Of a DNA stretch of 64,000 bases, positions 13,201 through 28,200 are shown piece after piece. The translations under genes and the position numbers were made by a program. Below the pieces are notes generated by a model. It saw only the letters and a list, made by a program, of their open reading frames with translations. It did no database searches and was not told the origin of the DNA. This DNA comes from Nectonema munidae (lineage: Eukaryota; Nematomorpha; Nectonematoida; Nectonematidae), in the NCBI GenBank assembly GCA_030549495.1, contig JAUIRK010000928.1, forward strand, positions 75,001-139,000, given 5' to 3'. The stretch's first letter is position 1. The number at the start of each line of letters is the position of its first letter.

Positions 13201-16200
13201 TGAAAACTTAGTGAGTAAGGTTGTTTAGTTACTCGGTTTCGATAACTCACGGTCTTGGGTTCGATCCCGCATCAAGCCTACTTTCTTATAGTTCGATACA
13301 AGCAGCGCAAGTATGCCTTCTCGATGAAAAGACCCCCCGGTACCTTTACCTTTTAGTAATCCCCTCACTTTTAAGAGCTTTTATTTGAAAAACTAGCCCA
13401 ATATAACGAACTTCACCATATCGAAATCTTCGATATATCGGAAAAAAATTACTAGTTTTCGTGCGTTATATTATAACCATATGTGTTTTGAGTTCTTTAT
13501 TTTTCCTCTGCCCATAATGTTTCAGCAAACCATGCAATATTCATTCTTTGCTCTTGTCTTTTCTCTTCAGCATCTGTTAACCATTTCACTTTATCACTGA
13601 CGTTCTTGAGGAATTAACATGAGCGATGAACAATACCAACCATGTGCTGTTGTAATAAAAGAAAAAGGCTTTCTAAACTCTCTCATCATTTTAGAATATC
13701 ACTTGCATCGAACTCCTCTTTTTTTCTCCTTATGGTTGCAAGGAATTCGAGTCAAAACGCCCCAAAAACCAAAACGCCCCAAAAACCAAAACGCCCCAAA
13801 AAACAAAACGCCCCAAAAACCAAAACGCCCCAAAAACGAAAACGCCCCAAAAACCAAAACGCCCCAAAAACCAAAACGCCCCAAAAACCAAAACGCCCCA
13901 AAAACCAAAACGCCCCAAAAACCAAAACGCCCCAAAAACCAAAACCCAAAAACCAAAACGCCCCAAAAACCAAAACGCCCCAAAAACCAAAACGCCCCAA
14001 AAACCAAAACGCCCCAAAAACCAAAACACCCCAAAAACCAAAACGCCCCAAAAACCAAAACGCCCCAAAAACCAAAACGCCCGATACCAAAACGCTCGAT
14101 ACCAAAACACCCGATACAAGAACGCCTATTCACATTTTATTATTAATAAAATTATTAACTGTAAGAAATTGAAGAAACTGAACATGATTATTATCATCAC
14201 AATCATCTTTGAAATTACGTAGGTTGTTTCCAATATATAAACAGAGGGAGGGGAATTTAACAGTTCCTAGGCCGAAAGGAAAATTTTGAGTCCACAAAGC
14301 GACATAATCTAAATGAGGAGATCACAAGAGATTCAAACTATATCAAATTTTTTAAGTATAAAAATCACGCAGCATTTTATTTGTTATTGAAAGCCTATGT
14401 CTCCTCTATAAAAATATTCTATGTAAACGTATGTATGCGCAAACAGATGATCAAAGGGGTCTTGAGGAGTAAAAAGGTTGATAATCACGGTATTAAAGTT
14501 TTGCAGTAGCTCGATCTTTGTGTATTTGATCAGGTTCTTTATAACCATAAGAACTCTTTGAAAAATGTGAGTAATAGACGGAAACATCACCTTTAAATTC
14601 ATCTCTTTTTTATGAATGTGATTATAAAGGTAAAGCTACTAAATCACAAAGTGAGATTTAATTTGATAAAAAAAAGTGTTGATATTATTTCAAATGAAAA
14701 CAATTTATAAAAATAAAGAGCTAGAAAAAATTTACCCAAGAAGAACAAAAATATTTTAACAACACAAACTATAATTTCAAAAAGAGTAAAAATCCAGTAT
14801 ACAATGCAAAAAACAAAACCTTGAAAAAGCACAAAGCGCTGATTGTTATCAAATGAAAATCAATTAACATAATTACGTTTTTACATATTAGCTGAAGCTT
14901 ATGTGTGCTTAACTGGGTTAACCAAATGGCGCTTTTGACAGGTTAAACTATAATCTTACTTGTAACGATATAATCCAGATTTTCATCACATATTCTAAAT
15001 TTGGTGAAGTTTCTATAGCCATATTTGCCATATTTTCAACTACCTAGCTTTCATCAAGCAACTTAGATTTCTCATTACTATTTTATAGTGAAAATTTTTC
15101 AAGTACGAAACTATTGATAACTTTTATATATCTAGATATCAATGCCCTTTTTGACATTAAAATCCATAGAAAGATACAATCTTAAAACTAAAAATTAAGA
15201 TTAGGACTTGATTGGACTAGTATACTGATATACTATTCCAAAAATTTGCATATTTTTAGATGGACGAATACTTTTTTTATTTTAAGATGGCTACACTACT
15301 CAAGAGGTCAGTGTGAAGTGGAAGGAATTTGAGCCGATAACAATGAACAAGGATGTTGAGCTGGCAAGTCACATCATTAAGAGTTATGGGCATTCCTCTG
15401 GCCAAAATGGATATTATGCTGGTGAAAAAATTATTTATTAGAGGGGGGGGGGGGCTCAAAGTGGCTGAAACTATACATTATGAAAATACACACTATAAAA
15501 TTGTCTTTTCTAGAATCAAATTCGATCAACATCGGAAACAAGAGCTAAAGAAGGTCATAAAAGTAAGGTGATGAGGATTGAGGGGTATAATTAACTTTTA
15601 TAAAACAAAAGTTAAACATTTTATTAACAATATATCATTTTTAGAGTATTATTTTTAAGAAAGAAAGAAAGATTTATTCAAGAAAAATATGCATAAAAAA
15701 AATAACAAATTATAAAGTGTAATAAAAAAAAAACCTTTCCGATGGTGCAGATTGGCTCAGACACTTATGTAATAAACAATAAACAATTACATCAAAATTC
15801 GGATTTTTCAAAAGGCCTGATGGAGCCGCTAGATGAAATCCCGATAATAAAAAAAACAGCAAACATTCAGTACTTCATTTCATATTTTCTAATTTGTAAT
15901 ATATACAGTAATTATAGTAAGTGTTATTATGAAAACATGCCTATATATATAAATACATAGATTGAAAATACAATTAAAATATAAATGTTCGTATACATAT
16001 ATTCATCTGTATTTTTCAGTATACTCTATTTTCAGTGTTTTTTTGAAAGACCCAATATTTAGATTTATAAGGTTGAGTATATGGGTATTCGAATTCCAAA
16101 AGTTTGATAATTTATATTTTAGGGTTTGATAATATTTCACTCTGTTATAGTAAGGCAAACGAGCTATATTTTTGTTGCGAAGGTCATATCTGAAGTCATA

Positions 16201-19200
16201 AGAGAAAAAAGTCTAAAATATTGTTAAAAATTTTGGATAACTTCCCATTAAATAATTTAAATATATACATAGCAAGTTTGAAATGAAACAAATCATTTAC
16301 TTTAAGGATTTTATTTTCCAGAAATAGATTATTGGTATGGCAAATATAATTGGTATTATATATATATCTCAAAGCTTTTTTCTGTGTTTTTTCTAAAATT
16401 GTAAGATTACTGTGGCCCCATAAAGTTATACCATAATTGATGTGCGGTAAAAAGAAAGAGTTATATAACAATAGTCTTACATTCAATGGCAGAACACTTC
16501 TTACTGATTTCAGAACGCCTACTATTTTGGAAAGTTTACTGTTAACACAAGAGGTGTGTTTTTTCGAATTCAAATTCGAATCAATTGTTACCCCTAGTAA
16601 GTGGAAATGATCAACAAACTCAAAACACAATTTACCCAAAGTTTTATTATAATGTTTATTATTTGAAAATATCATTAGTTTGGATTTGTTGTAATTAATT
16701 TCCATGCCATTTTCCAGTGCCCATTCAAAAAGAGATTGGAATTTATTGTTTACAAACGTTTCGAGATCTAACATCACCAATGGAATATTTATGGTCAAAT
16801 CATCGGCAAAGCAGAAATATTTCAAGCTCTGGCCAGTAAGATATAGGTCATTTGTAAATATGAGAAATAGTAAAGGACCTAAAACAGATCCTTGTATAAC
16901 GCCTGCATTCACATCATTCCTATCACAAAATTCCTTTAATCACAACTTGTTGATGTCTATATTCAAGGTATGACTGCATGAATAATAAAGCATTCTTTCC
17001 AAAGCCATATAGATTCAACTTATGTAGTAAAAGCTTATGAGAAACTAAATCAAATGCTTTAGAAAAGTCTATAAAGGCTGTTAATGTTGATTTTCCTTGT
17101 GATAAATTTTCTATTATATTGTTAACAAATAAGCAAAGTAAAGATTCAGTATTATGAGATTCGCGGAAACCAAACTGTAATGAATATAATATATCATTTG
17201 AAATGAAATAAGAATGGATTTGCTTAAAAATTAATTTCTTAAATATTTTAGATACACTTGGAATTATTGAGACTGGCCTGTAATTATCAAGTTTTTTCTA
17301 TCACCTTTCTTGAATATAGGATGCACCTTACTATTTTTAAACACTTCAGGAAAAATACAGAATTCCAAGCAAGAATTAAATCCTATTAAAAAAACCTAAC
17401 TAAAACATCTATAATCAACTTTATATGGTCGATATATATCCCTACTTTGATTGCTTTCTAAGGAATTCACAACTAGCAAAATGTCTTGCAGGGAGAATTT
17501 CTGAAATTCAAAGAATAGATCACTACGGTTTGAAAAAGTATAGTCGTCTAAGTTGTCAATGAAAGAATGAAAATTGCTAATAAAATGACAATTGAAAAGA
17601 TTTGACAGAGCAACTGGATCATCGATGAGTTTATCCTCATGTTCAATAGATATATCAAATTTATCACGGACGTTTAGTAATTCATTAATTTTTTTCCTTG
17701 TTTTTCTAGAATTAGTTTCTCTCGAAAAATATTCAAAATAATGGTTTCTTTTTAATTTTTTCGCAAAGTGCTTAATTCTATTTCTCAGACTTATATATTC
17801 ACTTTTTAAAACAGCACTATTTTTTCTTTTCATTTTCATAAACAACTTATTTCTCTCTTTAATCATACTCAGTAACTCATTAACCCAATTCTTATTAGAA
17901 TTTTTATAGTAAGTGTTGGAGTTTGTTTTCCTAACAACTTCTCTGGTACTACTTTCTACAAGATAGGAGAGTTTAGAATACATTAAATGAAAAAGACCAT
18001 TTGGGTCATCAAAATAAGCTCTAAGATACCTGTACCAATTGAACTTTGAAACCAAGCTAACGAACATAGCTTTCGAAAAAACTTTTTGATGTCTATAAAT
18101 GGTATCACTTAAAGTGCAATTGAAAGAGAGTACAATAGGTAGATGACATATGGTATTATTTTTAAGATAACTTCGGACACCGACTGATTTGTGCAATTAA
18201 TGAATTTTAGTTAAAAATATTATTAACATTTTTTTATCTTTTTTTTTGTACTTTTATGCCGAAAACATTGAATTAGTGAATTGGGTGTGTTGAAGAATTA
18301 TTACTAAAATACAATAGATTAAACTGACCTATTCTTGATTCATAATTTTTGAACAATATTAACTCCAAATTATGAAAAACAATAAAAAATTAAGAATTGT
18401 CGGAAATTAAATGAAAAATTTAACATATGGGTACAACCTCCTTAAACCAAGCGGAAAGAAGCGTAGCTAGGGCAAATTGGGGAGTGTACCCCGCTCTTTT
18501 CAATCCTTGATGTAATAAAAAAGAAAAGTCTTTTTTTTGAAGAAATACACTGAAAAAGTGGATTCATAGGAATCAATTTTTAAAATAATATTTCAAGATG
18601 AACAAGACGTTGATCGCTTTGAACAAAATGATATTGTATATTTTTTGTTTTAGAATTTATAATTTTGTTCAATGTTTTATCTATTTAAAAGTGTTTATAT
18701 TCTTTTCATCAGTTTTTTTGCTTACTTAAACAAAAAATTCAACATTAACAAAAAAAAAATGATAATATATTTATTACTTTATTTATGCTATTTTGGAAAT
18801 TTTTTTTACATTTTATACAGTGGTCATTGATAAAATTTGTTTGATCTATAAAATCCTACGCCATTAATTCACAACCTACAAATTTTTTGCATTTGTGAGA
18901 ATGTGACCTTGACTATTTGTGATTTCTTCAAAATTTCAATCATTTTGTTTAAAATAACGTTTTGCTTGATACATTCTATGCATTATTTTACTCAACATTC
19001 AAAGAAGAATTGTGCAAAAATTATTATGAATTTCAATTTTCAATACAAACAGTTCCTTCTTCTCGAAGATACAAATTTATTCTATTTGAACTCAAAATTG
19101 CATAAAGTTGGCATCTCAGTGTATCGACATTTTTACAACAATATTAGTCTCTGATGACTCTCCATATGTTTAGGAAAAATGTTTCTCTATATGTTACACC

Positions 19201-22200
19201 ACGTTTGTGAAATTATTCATTTCAAGAAGTGGACAGGAGGCTTTCCTGCTTCATTGGGCAATTTCATTCTGCTCACTTCATGAACCGATAAAATAAACAT
19301 GAATTTAACTTCATCTTTTAAAAATTTGAAATTTTTTTCAATAAAAATCAATTTATATAAACTTATTATTTATTTTTTTTAGTTAAATAGTTAATTATTT
19401 TCTAAGCAATTAAAAATTACCAACTATTAAGATTTATATAAGTTAGTTTAATTGCTATTTCAGGACAACAACTAGTTGTAAACAGATTCGTGCACAAATT
19501 TTCTTATTTTATGAAGTCGTCCTACCTCTTGCCAACTCCATAAAATAGACAATTTCACAAAAGGGGTCTAACACACATATATATAGCAAGGATGGGCACA
19601 TGAGAGTATAAAAAGAGGCATAAATTATCTTTAATGTCTTATGAAGAACCACAAGTTAACATCTAAGTTCAAAATTCGTTTGATTTAATCTCAAAAAACA
19701 TAAAAGGTAAATGAAAACAAAAACAACTCTTTTCGTAAGTACTTTGGGGTGAAATCAATCTAGTTAAAAAAAAAGCTTTTCCAACTGCTTAGTTATACGG
19801 TTTGTGCAGTCACACACTCAAAAATAGTTTAGAGAACAACTAGATAATCATAAGAGCCGCCACACCACATTTTTTCTTCTTCTTTTTCTATGCCAAATTT
19901 TTTAGTAATATTTTAAACTAAGCTAAAACACGATAAGTTTTCTTTTTTTTCCAAATAAATCCAACTTTTTCTTTCAACACAAAATGTTCACTTTTTGAAT
20001 GCAGGAAATCAAGCTTGGTTAAAGGCAAATTTTGTATTTTCACGAGACTTTGGATATCATTTAATACAAACATTCTCCATCAGTTTTTTCATCGTGTCCA
20101 TGACATGGGTCAGTTTTTGGCTTCATCCTGACGCTACCCCAGCTCGTGTGACTCTCTGCGTCACCACTTTGCTCACAATGACAACCGTGACGTCAGGTAT
20201 CTTTTTCTTCTTTATTTTGCGTTTTGAAAAAAGCCAATACTTTTTTCGATAAAAAACTCTTTTATAATTAACTTTTTGACATCACAAAATATACGAGTGA
20301 AAGAATGGCCATCTTAGTCACAATTATTATCATTTCTTATTGCTTGACCTAAAGGACAAGATATAGTTACAAAATATTTTGTAAGCATTTTAATAGAGGC
20401 AGGGTCCATAAGGCTTCCTAGATGCCTGGCTTTGATTGGACAAAGTCTTGAAATCCAAGGGAAAACCTTATTTGGCCATAATTCATACTCATAATGCATA
20501 ATAATCAATACAAGCCGCGCATGTATGCTTTATATTTTATATACGCTGTGTTACCTTTCAGGAGTGGATGTAGTAATAAGCTGTTTTTGAGATTTAAGTA
20601 TTTCAGTGTATGGGTGTCTAATGTCAATATGTATTAGCATATGTTTGTATTCGTATGTATCAATGTATGTCTAGATTAATTTTTATGTCAGGCTTGTATT
20701 AACCCATTTACGACCAATGTTCCTATTTTGGAACATAAGTAATTTCATCTTCGTCTGCTTTTTTTAATGTCTTTGAATATAAATCGTCTGCGTTTTTTTT
20801 AGATATCGTCTGCTTTGCTTGGTCTTAAATGGGTTAATGCAAAGGAAAGTTTGTGTCAAGACTAAATAGAGAATATTAGACTATACCTTAACCTCAACGC
20901 TAATACTAAACTAACGCTAATTCCACACTAATCGTATCTCCGATAATAGGTTTCCAAAATTTTGCACATTACGACTCGTTCAGAAATTGGTTGAGCACCT
21001 GTCAACTATTATGCAAATTGAGGAACAAATTTGACTAATCAAAATCAGCGGTAGAGTCATAGCAAATAGATTAATCATTATTCATATTATGACAGTATAA
21101 TATAGTAATCTTACTTACCAATACACGATCTAATGTCAATAACTTTATATTAGACACCTGATTGGCTATTTTTATCAAGTGTTACAAAAGCTAGAGAAAA
21201 ATAAGTTAATTTGAAAATGCTGTTTCAGGGCCCGCGCACCCTATTTATTTTGTGGGCTTGAGCCCCCTCCTCTCCCCCCTCTACCCCTCACCCCACTCAA
21301 TTTTCCAAGCTTCTGCACTCAATTTTTCAAGCTTAAATAAGTTTTAAATGAATTACATCCGATGAAGTGCGCTTGTGAAGAAGTCTTTTCTTTGTACATT
21401 GGTAGTTTCAATAAATATATTATAAAATTGTCTAGAGTATTTTTTGAGTATATGAATATTTATTCAAGCTGCTCTAACAATAGGAATCAGTACTGCATCC
21501 TGTGAGAGAACTTTTTCGACCCTTAAAAGAGTTTTCGAACTATTTCAACGAAAAGTCAAGAAGGCTGAATGTTTGACATGTAAATTGCTTCATTACTCTA
21601 AAAATGATATTTTATTAATAAAATGTTTAACTTTTGTTTTATAATAGTTAATTATACTCCTCAATCCTCATCACCTTACTTTTATGACCTTCTTTAGCTC
21701 TTGTTTCCGATGTTGATCGAATTTGCTTCTAGAAAGGAAAATTTTATAGTGTGTATTTTCATAATGTATAGTTTCAGCCCCTTTGAGCCCCCACCCCCCT
21801 AAAAAATTTTGGTTACGGCGGGCTCTGTTTCAAATATGATTTGAATATACAAGTGCTTAAAATAATAGTTACGCTCGGATAAAATAGAAAAAAAACTATT
21901 AGTAAACATAAATGAGAAATGATGATTCATAATTAAACTGTATTTTGTCTTTTCTTTGTGTAGCATTCTTTTTTTATTCATCACCGAAATTTTCTTTGAT
22001 TGGTTGAATGGACTGCAACCCTTCTCTCTCGGTCCATCTCTGGTAGTATCATTACCAAATAAGCTGGTGGGCTGATAGGTAGAGGCGTCGCCTACGGATC
22101 CAAAGCATTTGGGTTCGAATCCCGGCGATGCAATCGACTTATCATAAAAAGTTCATCAGTGCAGATATGGAAGTTTCTACTTCCCTTGCATGAAACACCC

Positions 22201-25200
22201 TGTCAAAAAAAAAAAAAAAATTAGTATGTCTTTATGTCATTTAATAACAGACAAAAAGGATAAAGCAATTATTTATATTCATCATATAATCTTTTTATAT
22301 TAATTTGTTTTATCCATCAATGAGGCTTTTTATGCTTTTGATATTCCTTTGAATCGTTTATCAATAAAATAATGCTCTTGAAGTGAGGGTGTTAACTAAA
22401 CCTTATACTAGTCCGAAAACTGTCCCTAACCAAATTGAGTCTAGCAAAGCACTTTCCCAATTGATTTTTCAAAAGATTTTTGAATGTGATAAAGGAAGAA
22501 TATTAAATGTCTTATTTCTGTATCTCTACCATTTTTACTTCTATTTTATCCTTTTGCAATTCTATTCTGTCTTTTTTCAATTCTAATTTGTCTATCTGTT
22601 TATTCTTTTTGAAGTATTTTTTCATAATTAACGTCCACATTTTTTATGTCCACTTCAATAAATTTGATTTTAAGAGTCCTACTTAAAAACATTTGAAAAG
22701 GATAGAGATATAATAATCCGAACGATTTTTATTCATTATTTTCCCAGTTTTGAATTGGAAACAAAATTTACATGCTTTTTCTACTAAAAAGTACGAAGAA
22801 ATTTGAGAGTTTATGCGCTGATAATAGTTTATCATTATATTTTTTACTTTTCTCATTTCCACCATACAAGAAGTTCTTCTCCACTAAATCAATCCTTGTG
22901 TTTCTTGTTGTTCTCCACGCAATAATTTAATTTAATTCCCTCGTCACTTACTTTTAGGAGTGAAAGCGGATTTGCCTCCTGTTTCCTACATAAAAGCTAT
23001 AGACATTTGGATATTCACATGCGACTTTTTCGTGTTTGGTGCCCTTTTAGAATTCGTCCTAGTGAACTACTTCAAAAGGCAAAAGAAGGAAAGCCTGCTT
23101 ACAAGAGCTCTTCACAAAACAGTGGTTTCGATATTTCTTTTCTTAATTTCATCATTTGGATTGAATTTTGACTAATAAGCTAGTTGGTTTCGTCTTAAAT
23201 TTTTATCTCCTTTCATATTCCATTGAAAGTAATAATTTTTTTTAAATATATCATTTTGAATATTTGATAAGTTAATAAAAAGATATTTTATCACAAATAA
23301 AATGCAATCAACTACAATCCAACAATTTAGCCGAGTAGCGCGCTTTTGCTTATAAAAAAGGTAAAGGTATCATCGTGGGGAGTTTTCATCGAGGAGGCAC
23401 AATTGCGCCGCTTGTATCGAACTATGAGAAAAGTAGGCTTGATGCGGGATCGAACCCAAGACCTTGAGTTATCGAAACCGAATATCTAACGAACCTTACT
23501 CGCGCCCCTATAAACTAGCTTAGGTGGCTTATGTATGGATGGTGCATCGAACGATTTAAAAACTATACCAAAACTTTTAATGAATAAATCAGCTTGAATT
23601 GTTCTGAAAACATACCTTATAAAATAATTTATCTAGAATAGACGATTGGTTTATTAGGTAAGAGTTATGAAAACCCCAAATAATAATAATTAGGCTACAA
23701 TTTCAACCTTCCCTTTTTTTACACAAAGTGGCAGTGTAGTTAACACTTTTAAAGAACTTTAAACTTCAATTTTAGAGAACAAACCAAGGAGCTATAATTT
23801 TAAGTAGCTTTTGAGTTTGGTAAAATAAGGATCTTTTCACAATTATTGGGACATATGTCAATCATCATCCTTACATCCAGAATTACCAATCACAACAAAG
23901 AAAAAATGCATGCATGCCAAAACAAGATTTTTGTGATTCAATAAATAAATTTCAACTCATTTCTCTGTCAATGAAAGGAATTGGCATTTTTTCTTAAAAA
24001 GTGTCATATTCATGTCGCAATTTGCAATGGGCCAATGATAATAATAGATTCTCTTTATTATTTTTTTTTCTGAGGGTTTTTTTCAAAGGATTTTTTCTAT
24101 AAGGTGTCTTGATTGACCATGTGGTGTCAAATGATAATAATTCAAGTTGCACACTTTGTATTTCATTTACAAAGATAAAAAAACAAATATCTTTGAGGAT
24201 AAAAATAATAACTACACTAATAAGTTTTTTAAAACTAGTCAATTCTTTTTAGTTTTTTGTTTGTAAGATTTCCCCATCTTTTCGGGCTTACAATTTTTGA
24301 AATGTCTGCTTTATATGGCATACCCTTTGAACTTTGGCTACAAATGATGGATGTTGATAGGTCAATCTTTTTCTACGAGAAGTTTTTATTGCTTGCATAA
24401 ATGAAAATAGCTGTTCAAAATTTTGTTCAAAATAAAATATATAATAAATAAAATAAAAAAATTTGAAAGCGCGACACGCATTTGTACTCAATAAAGGCGA
24501 TATATGACATATGGGTCCGCAAGATTGACAGTCCTGCTTTAAGGGAATGTGGTATAAATGTAAACGAAATTTTAGGTCGTGTGATGAAATGTATCGGTGA
24601 TGAAGTGTCGTGTGATGAAAAGTCAATGACGAGTGATGAAAAGTAGTAGCTCCCAAAAAATGATTATGTAGTTTTGTTTTACAAACTTTTGTTTCAAACT
24701 GTGCTAAGCTCGCAAATTTTGTGATTTTCAAATATAGCAACTTTTGATTCTTGTTCCCAAATAAAAGCATTGTGAAATGCAGAATTTAGTTCTTTAAAAT
24801 GTGAAAATCATTGTAAAGAGACTTGTGATCCTAATTTTGGTCGCGACACTCGGGTTCGAAAACATTGATTGAGTATATATATATTATAGAATATTTTATT
24901 GATTTAACTTTTTTTGCTTTCAATTTTTGTTTTAAATAGACTAAAAACATACATTTTTACTCTCAGCCTTATTTCTTCAAAGCGTTTTACTTTGTAGAAG
25001 TCGAATAATACTCAAAAAGAAGATCCATATGATTCAATCAGACTAAAATCTGGATTCACTTATCTCATTTCTCTTCCAAAATTGAGATGTATGGAATATA
25101 CTGTAAGATATTTTATTAAAACTTTTATTTTGACCATTAATTAAATTTTATCTGAACTAAAGTTCCGAGAAATGGGGGTTATCGCCCATTAAAGATCGAT

Positions 25201-28200
25201 TGCATGCATAAGGGTTTAATTGGGGGCCAAAAGTTTAAGGATCTAAATTTAGTTCAAATAAAGGAGAATAAACTAAAATAGAAATATGTAATCAGTTTGG
25301 ACTTACAGTAACAACGGCTAACAAAATTTTAACTCGCTCTTAGATCTCACCTTAATTTCATTAGAGATTTTAACCAAAAATATAAAGTAAATCTGTTAAA
25401 ATGTACAATTTTATTGGTATTTATGATATAAATCAGACGTGAATGTAGGATTTAATCCGCAGAATAAGATTTCGGCAATGACCGTAACGAGATTTCACGA
25501 AAATTTTAAATTTAATAAATTTTATGTATATTAAATTTGTGTTTCGTATAAATTCTTTTAGCTTTTGAGAAAATCTTATTTTTATTTTCGCTGAAATCTC
25601 ATTTTATCGACAAAATCTTTTATTCCTCTACAGTCTACGTCTAGACAAGTAAAAAACTGAAATTTTTCAAGATCTTATATTTATTTAATTTATAATTTGA
25701 ATAAGTTATTTTCGCTCGTGATCATTTCGAGTATAGTTAGCAAATTTAATTAACGTTATCACACAAGGCGAGCCAATCCGAGAGCGATCTCGAACTTTTT
25801 GAATATCATCGGTTGGATTGAAGTTGCATTTTGTATAAATAAAGGGGGATACATTTGCATAAAAATTAATTATTTTTTGATAAGATTCACATCTCTAAGT
25901 TATTTCATATCAAAATTATGTTATTAAAAAATGAAGAAATAATGTAAAAAATAAGTCATTTTTGTTTAGTAAAATAAAAAAATTTAGTTTTAGTAAAAGT
26001 TAGTACGTCTATTTAAGCTCAAAGATTGACTAAAAATAAAATTAATAATCTTCTTTTTTTATTTATAAGTAAGGCAAGAATATATTTTTATAATCACTTT
26101 GAGTTATTCTAAGTGTTTGCGTAGTTAGGTTCATTCATGATGTTGGAATAAAAATTGCTACGATGATTATAAAGAAAATCATATCAAAATATTCTCAGAT
26201 AAGTTAAAAAAAAATTTTTTTGATATGGTCTATACTACAATTAAATTTTAAAATATTCTCTTAAGTACTGTTATATCTTAGTGTTAAAAAAGGCGACAGT
26301 AGTGTTTTTAGCGAATTTCTTATGACTATAATGTTATATTAAAAAATATATTTTCAGAACTTTAAATTTTTTTATTTTCTTACCTTCTTCAAATTTAAAG
26401 AAGGGGATATGATGAAGAGTCAAAAAATTTTGGAGGCAGATGTGAAAGCACTTTTTAGTTTTTAAAATGTCTCTTTTGAGCGTTTTGTTAAATGAATCAC
26501 TATAAAAAAGAAAATAACTTTTTGTGTGTCAAATTGAGACCGAAGAAATAAATTTTGTAACATCCCTTTTCTAAATTGAAAATTAAAATTTAATTAGCTA
26601 AATTGAAAAGACTTTTTCAAAGATATCGTACAAACATTTATCAGACGGGTGAAACAAAAGGCAAAGAAATCTTCAAACTAAGAACATAAGATATTTTTCA
26701 AAATCTGAAATTACTTGAACAATGTTTGGAGGAAGGGATGTTGGGAAAAACTATCTATAAAAAAGTGAACACATAAATAAATCAGTAACTTTATCACCTT
26801 TTTTGAAATAGATGATGATTGCGAAATCTAAAAAGTGTTTGGAAAGTAAAAGGAGGTATTGGTCAACTCTAGTCGGTCTAGTTAAGTGAGTTGATTAAAC
26901 AATTAGAAGTCTAACTGGGGAAAGCTAGAAATTCGACTGGGGCAAGTTGATGATGTAGATTGGGCGATTTGAGTGTAAACCAATAAATAGACGAATTGAT
27001 AATATTATGAGTGCTGCAGCAAAAACACAAGTTTCTGTTGAATGACGTTCTCTCATCTAAATGTAGACATTGAAAACAGAGTAAAAATTGGTCAGGATCT
27101 TGTAGATGATGCTGGATAAATAGATGTTTTTGACCTATAATAATACTCTTAATAGAATGAGTATGAAACATAATATTTTTGTAAATACAAAAATAAATTT
27201 TGTGATTTTCAAATATAGCAACTTTTGATTCTTGTTTCCATATATTCATATGATTGTTGAGTATTTTTAAAATGCTAAAATCTTTTGTATCTGACATTAA
27301 TGCTTACACGCGAAAGCGGCTTTGAGTAGTCTTTGTGTGAATCATGCTACACACTACAAGTATTATTTTTATAATATAAGTGAACAAATATTTAATTCTG
27401 TATATTATCTCAACAAAACATATTATTTTGTATTATTTCATTCACCAAGATAAAAATAATAAATACACTAATAATAAGAAATAACCAGAGGCGTACTCAG
27501 AAATTTTTTCTAGAGGGGCAAAGTTGGAGTCTAATTAATTTTAAAAAGTTTTAACTATTTCAAAAACTTATTAGTTAAGTTTATTCCAATCAGTAACGGT
27601 TGCAATTCTTACCTCCCTTTCAGCTTCTCAATTTATTTGGCAAAAAAAACCAACAACACCAAAAAAAAGAGGTCTTCATTACTTGAAAAGAAAAAGTTTG
27701 ACTAACAACAAATGAGAAAATTTTTTTCTAAAATTTATATAATTTTGCAAAAGGTTATTAACTTGAAAAACAAAAAAGTAAGAAATTGATGACTTCTTTA
27801 AAATGTAAGTTTTCTTTTATTTGAAAAAAAAATTATGAATTCTTCTATGTCAATTTTTTTAGTATATTCTTTCATAAAAGCAAGAAATATTAAATTGTTT
27901 CTTCTAGACGGTGTCTAAGAGGGGTCATAATCCTATTCAAGGTTGAAAAACTTCTTTCACAAACTGCTGTACTCTAACCTACCGTAAAAAGGCCTGAAAG
28001 AGAATAAGAGTCATTTTAAATAATACAAAATTGCTTTAATACCTTCATATAGTTTATATATGTTAGGAAATGCTTCTTTAACTGGTTCGAGTACTTCAAT
28101 ACATCAATAACGTTAGATTCTTTCTGTATCTTTTTTTAAATTTATTCTTTTCCAACTTTAAGTTCCGAAAAAATCTGCTGAGATATATTTTATAGATGGG

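Larger units (their letters stand above)
12429..15286. other. Channel intron D-E
   Basis: Contains the Tigger-like fragment with SINE copy 2 (13142-13480) and the 17-bp minisatellite (13747-14126). The remainder is AT-rich with no supported gene. Confidence 0.7.
20197..22957. other. Channel intron F-G
   Basis: Holds a TTAA MITE (20703-20833), a hAT relic with dimerisation domain (21226-21827) and a poly(A)-tailed tRNA-like SINE (about 22060-22220). Confidence 0.7.

Noticed and set aside
13619-14172. Pro/Lys/Asn-rich proteins on + and Gly/Phe/Trp/Leu-rich proteins on -
   Set aside because: All frames are open because the 17-bp unit lacks stops. No start context, splice or family support.
22060-22140. 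tRNA gene
   Set aside because: B box is good, but no acceptor-stem pairing and an A-rich tail follows: a SINE head.
24951-25015. Possible alternative M4 exon of the channel (Phe/Tyr-rich after TTTAAATAG)
   Set aside because: Lacks the D..SR..FP..F..FN..YW pattern; the true M4 exon is at 29327-29467.
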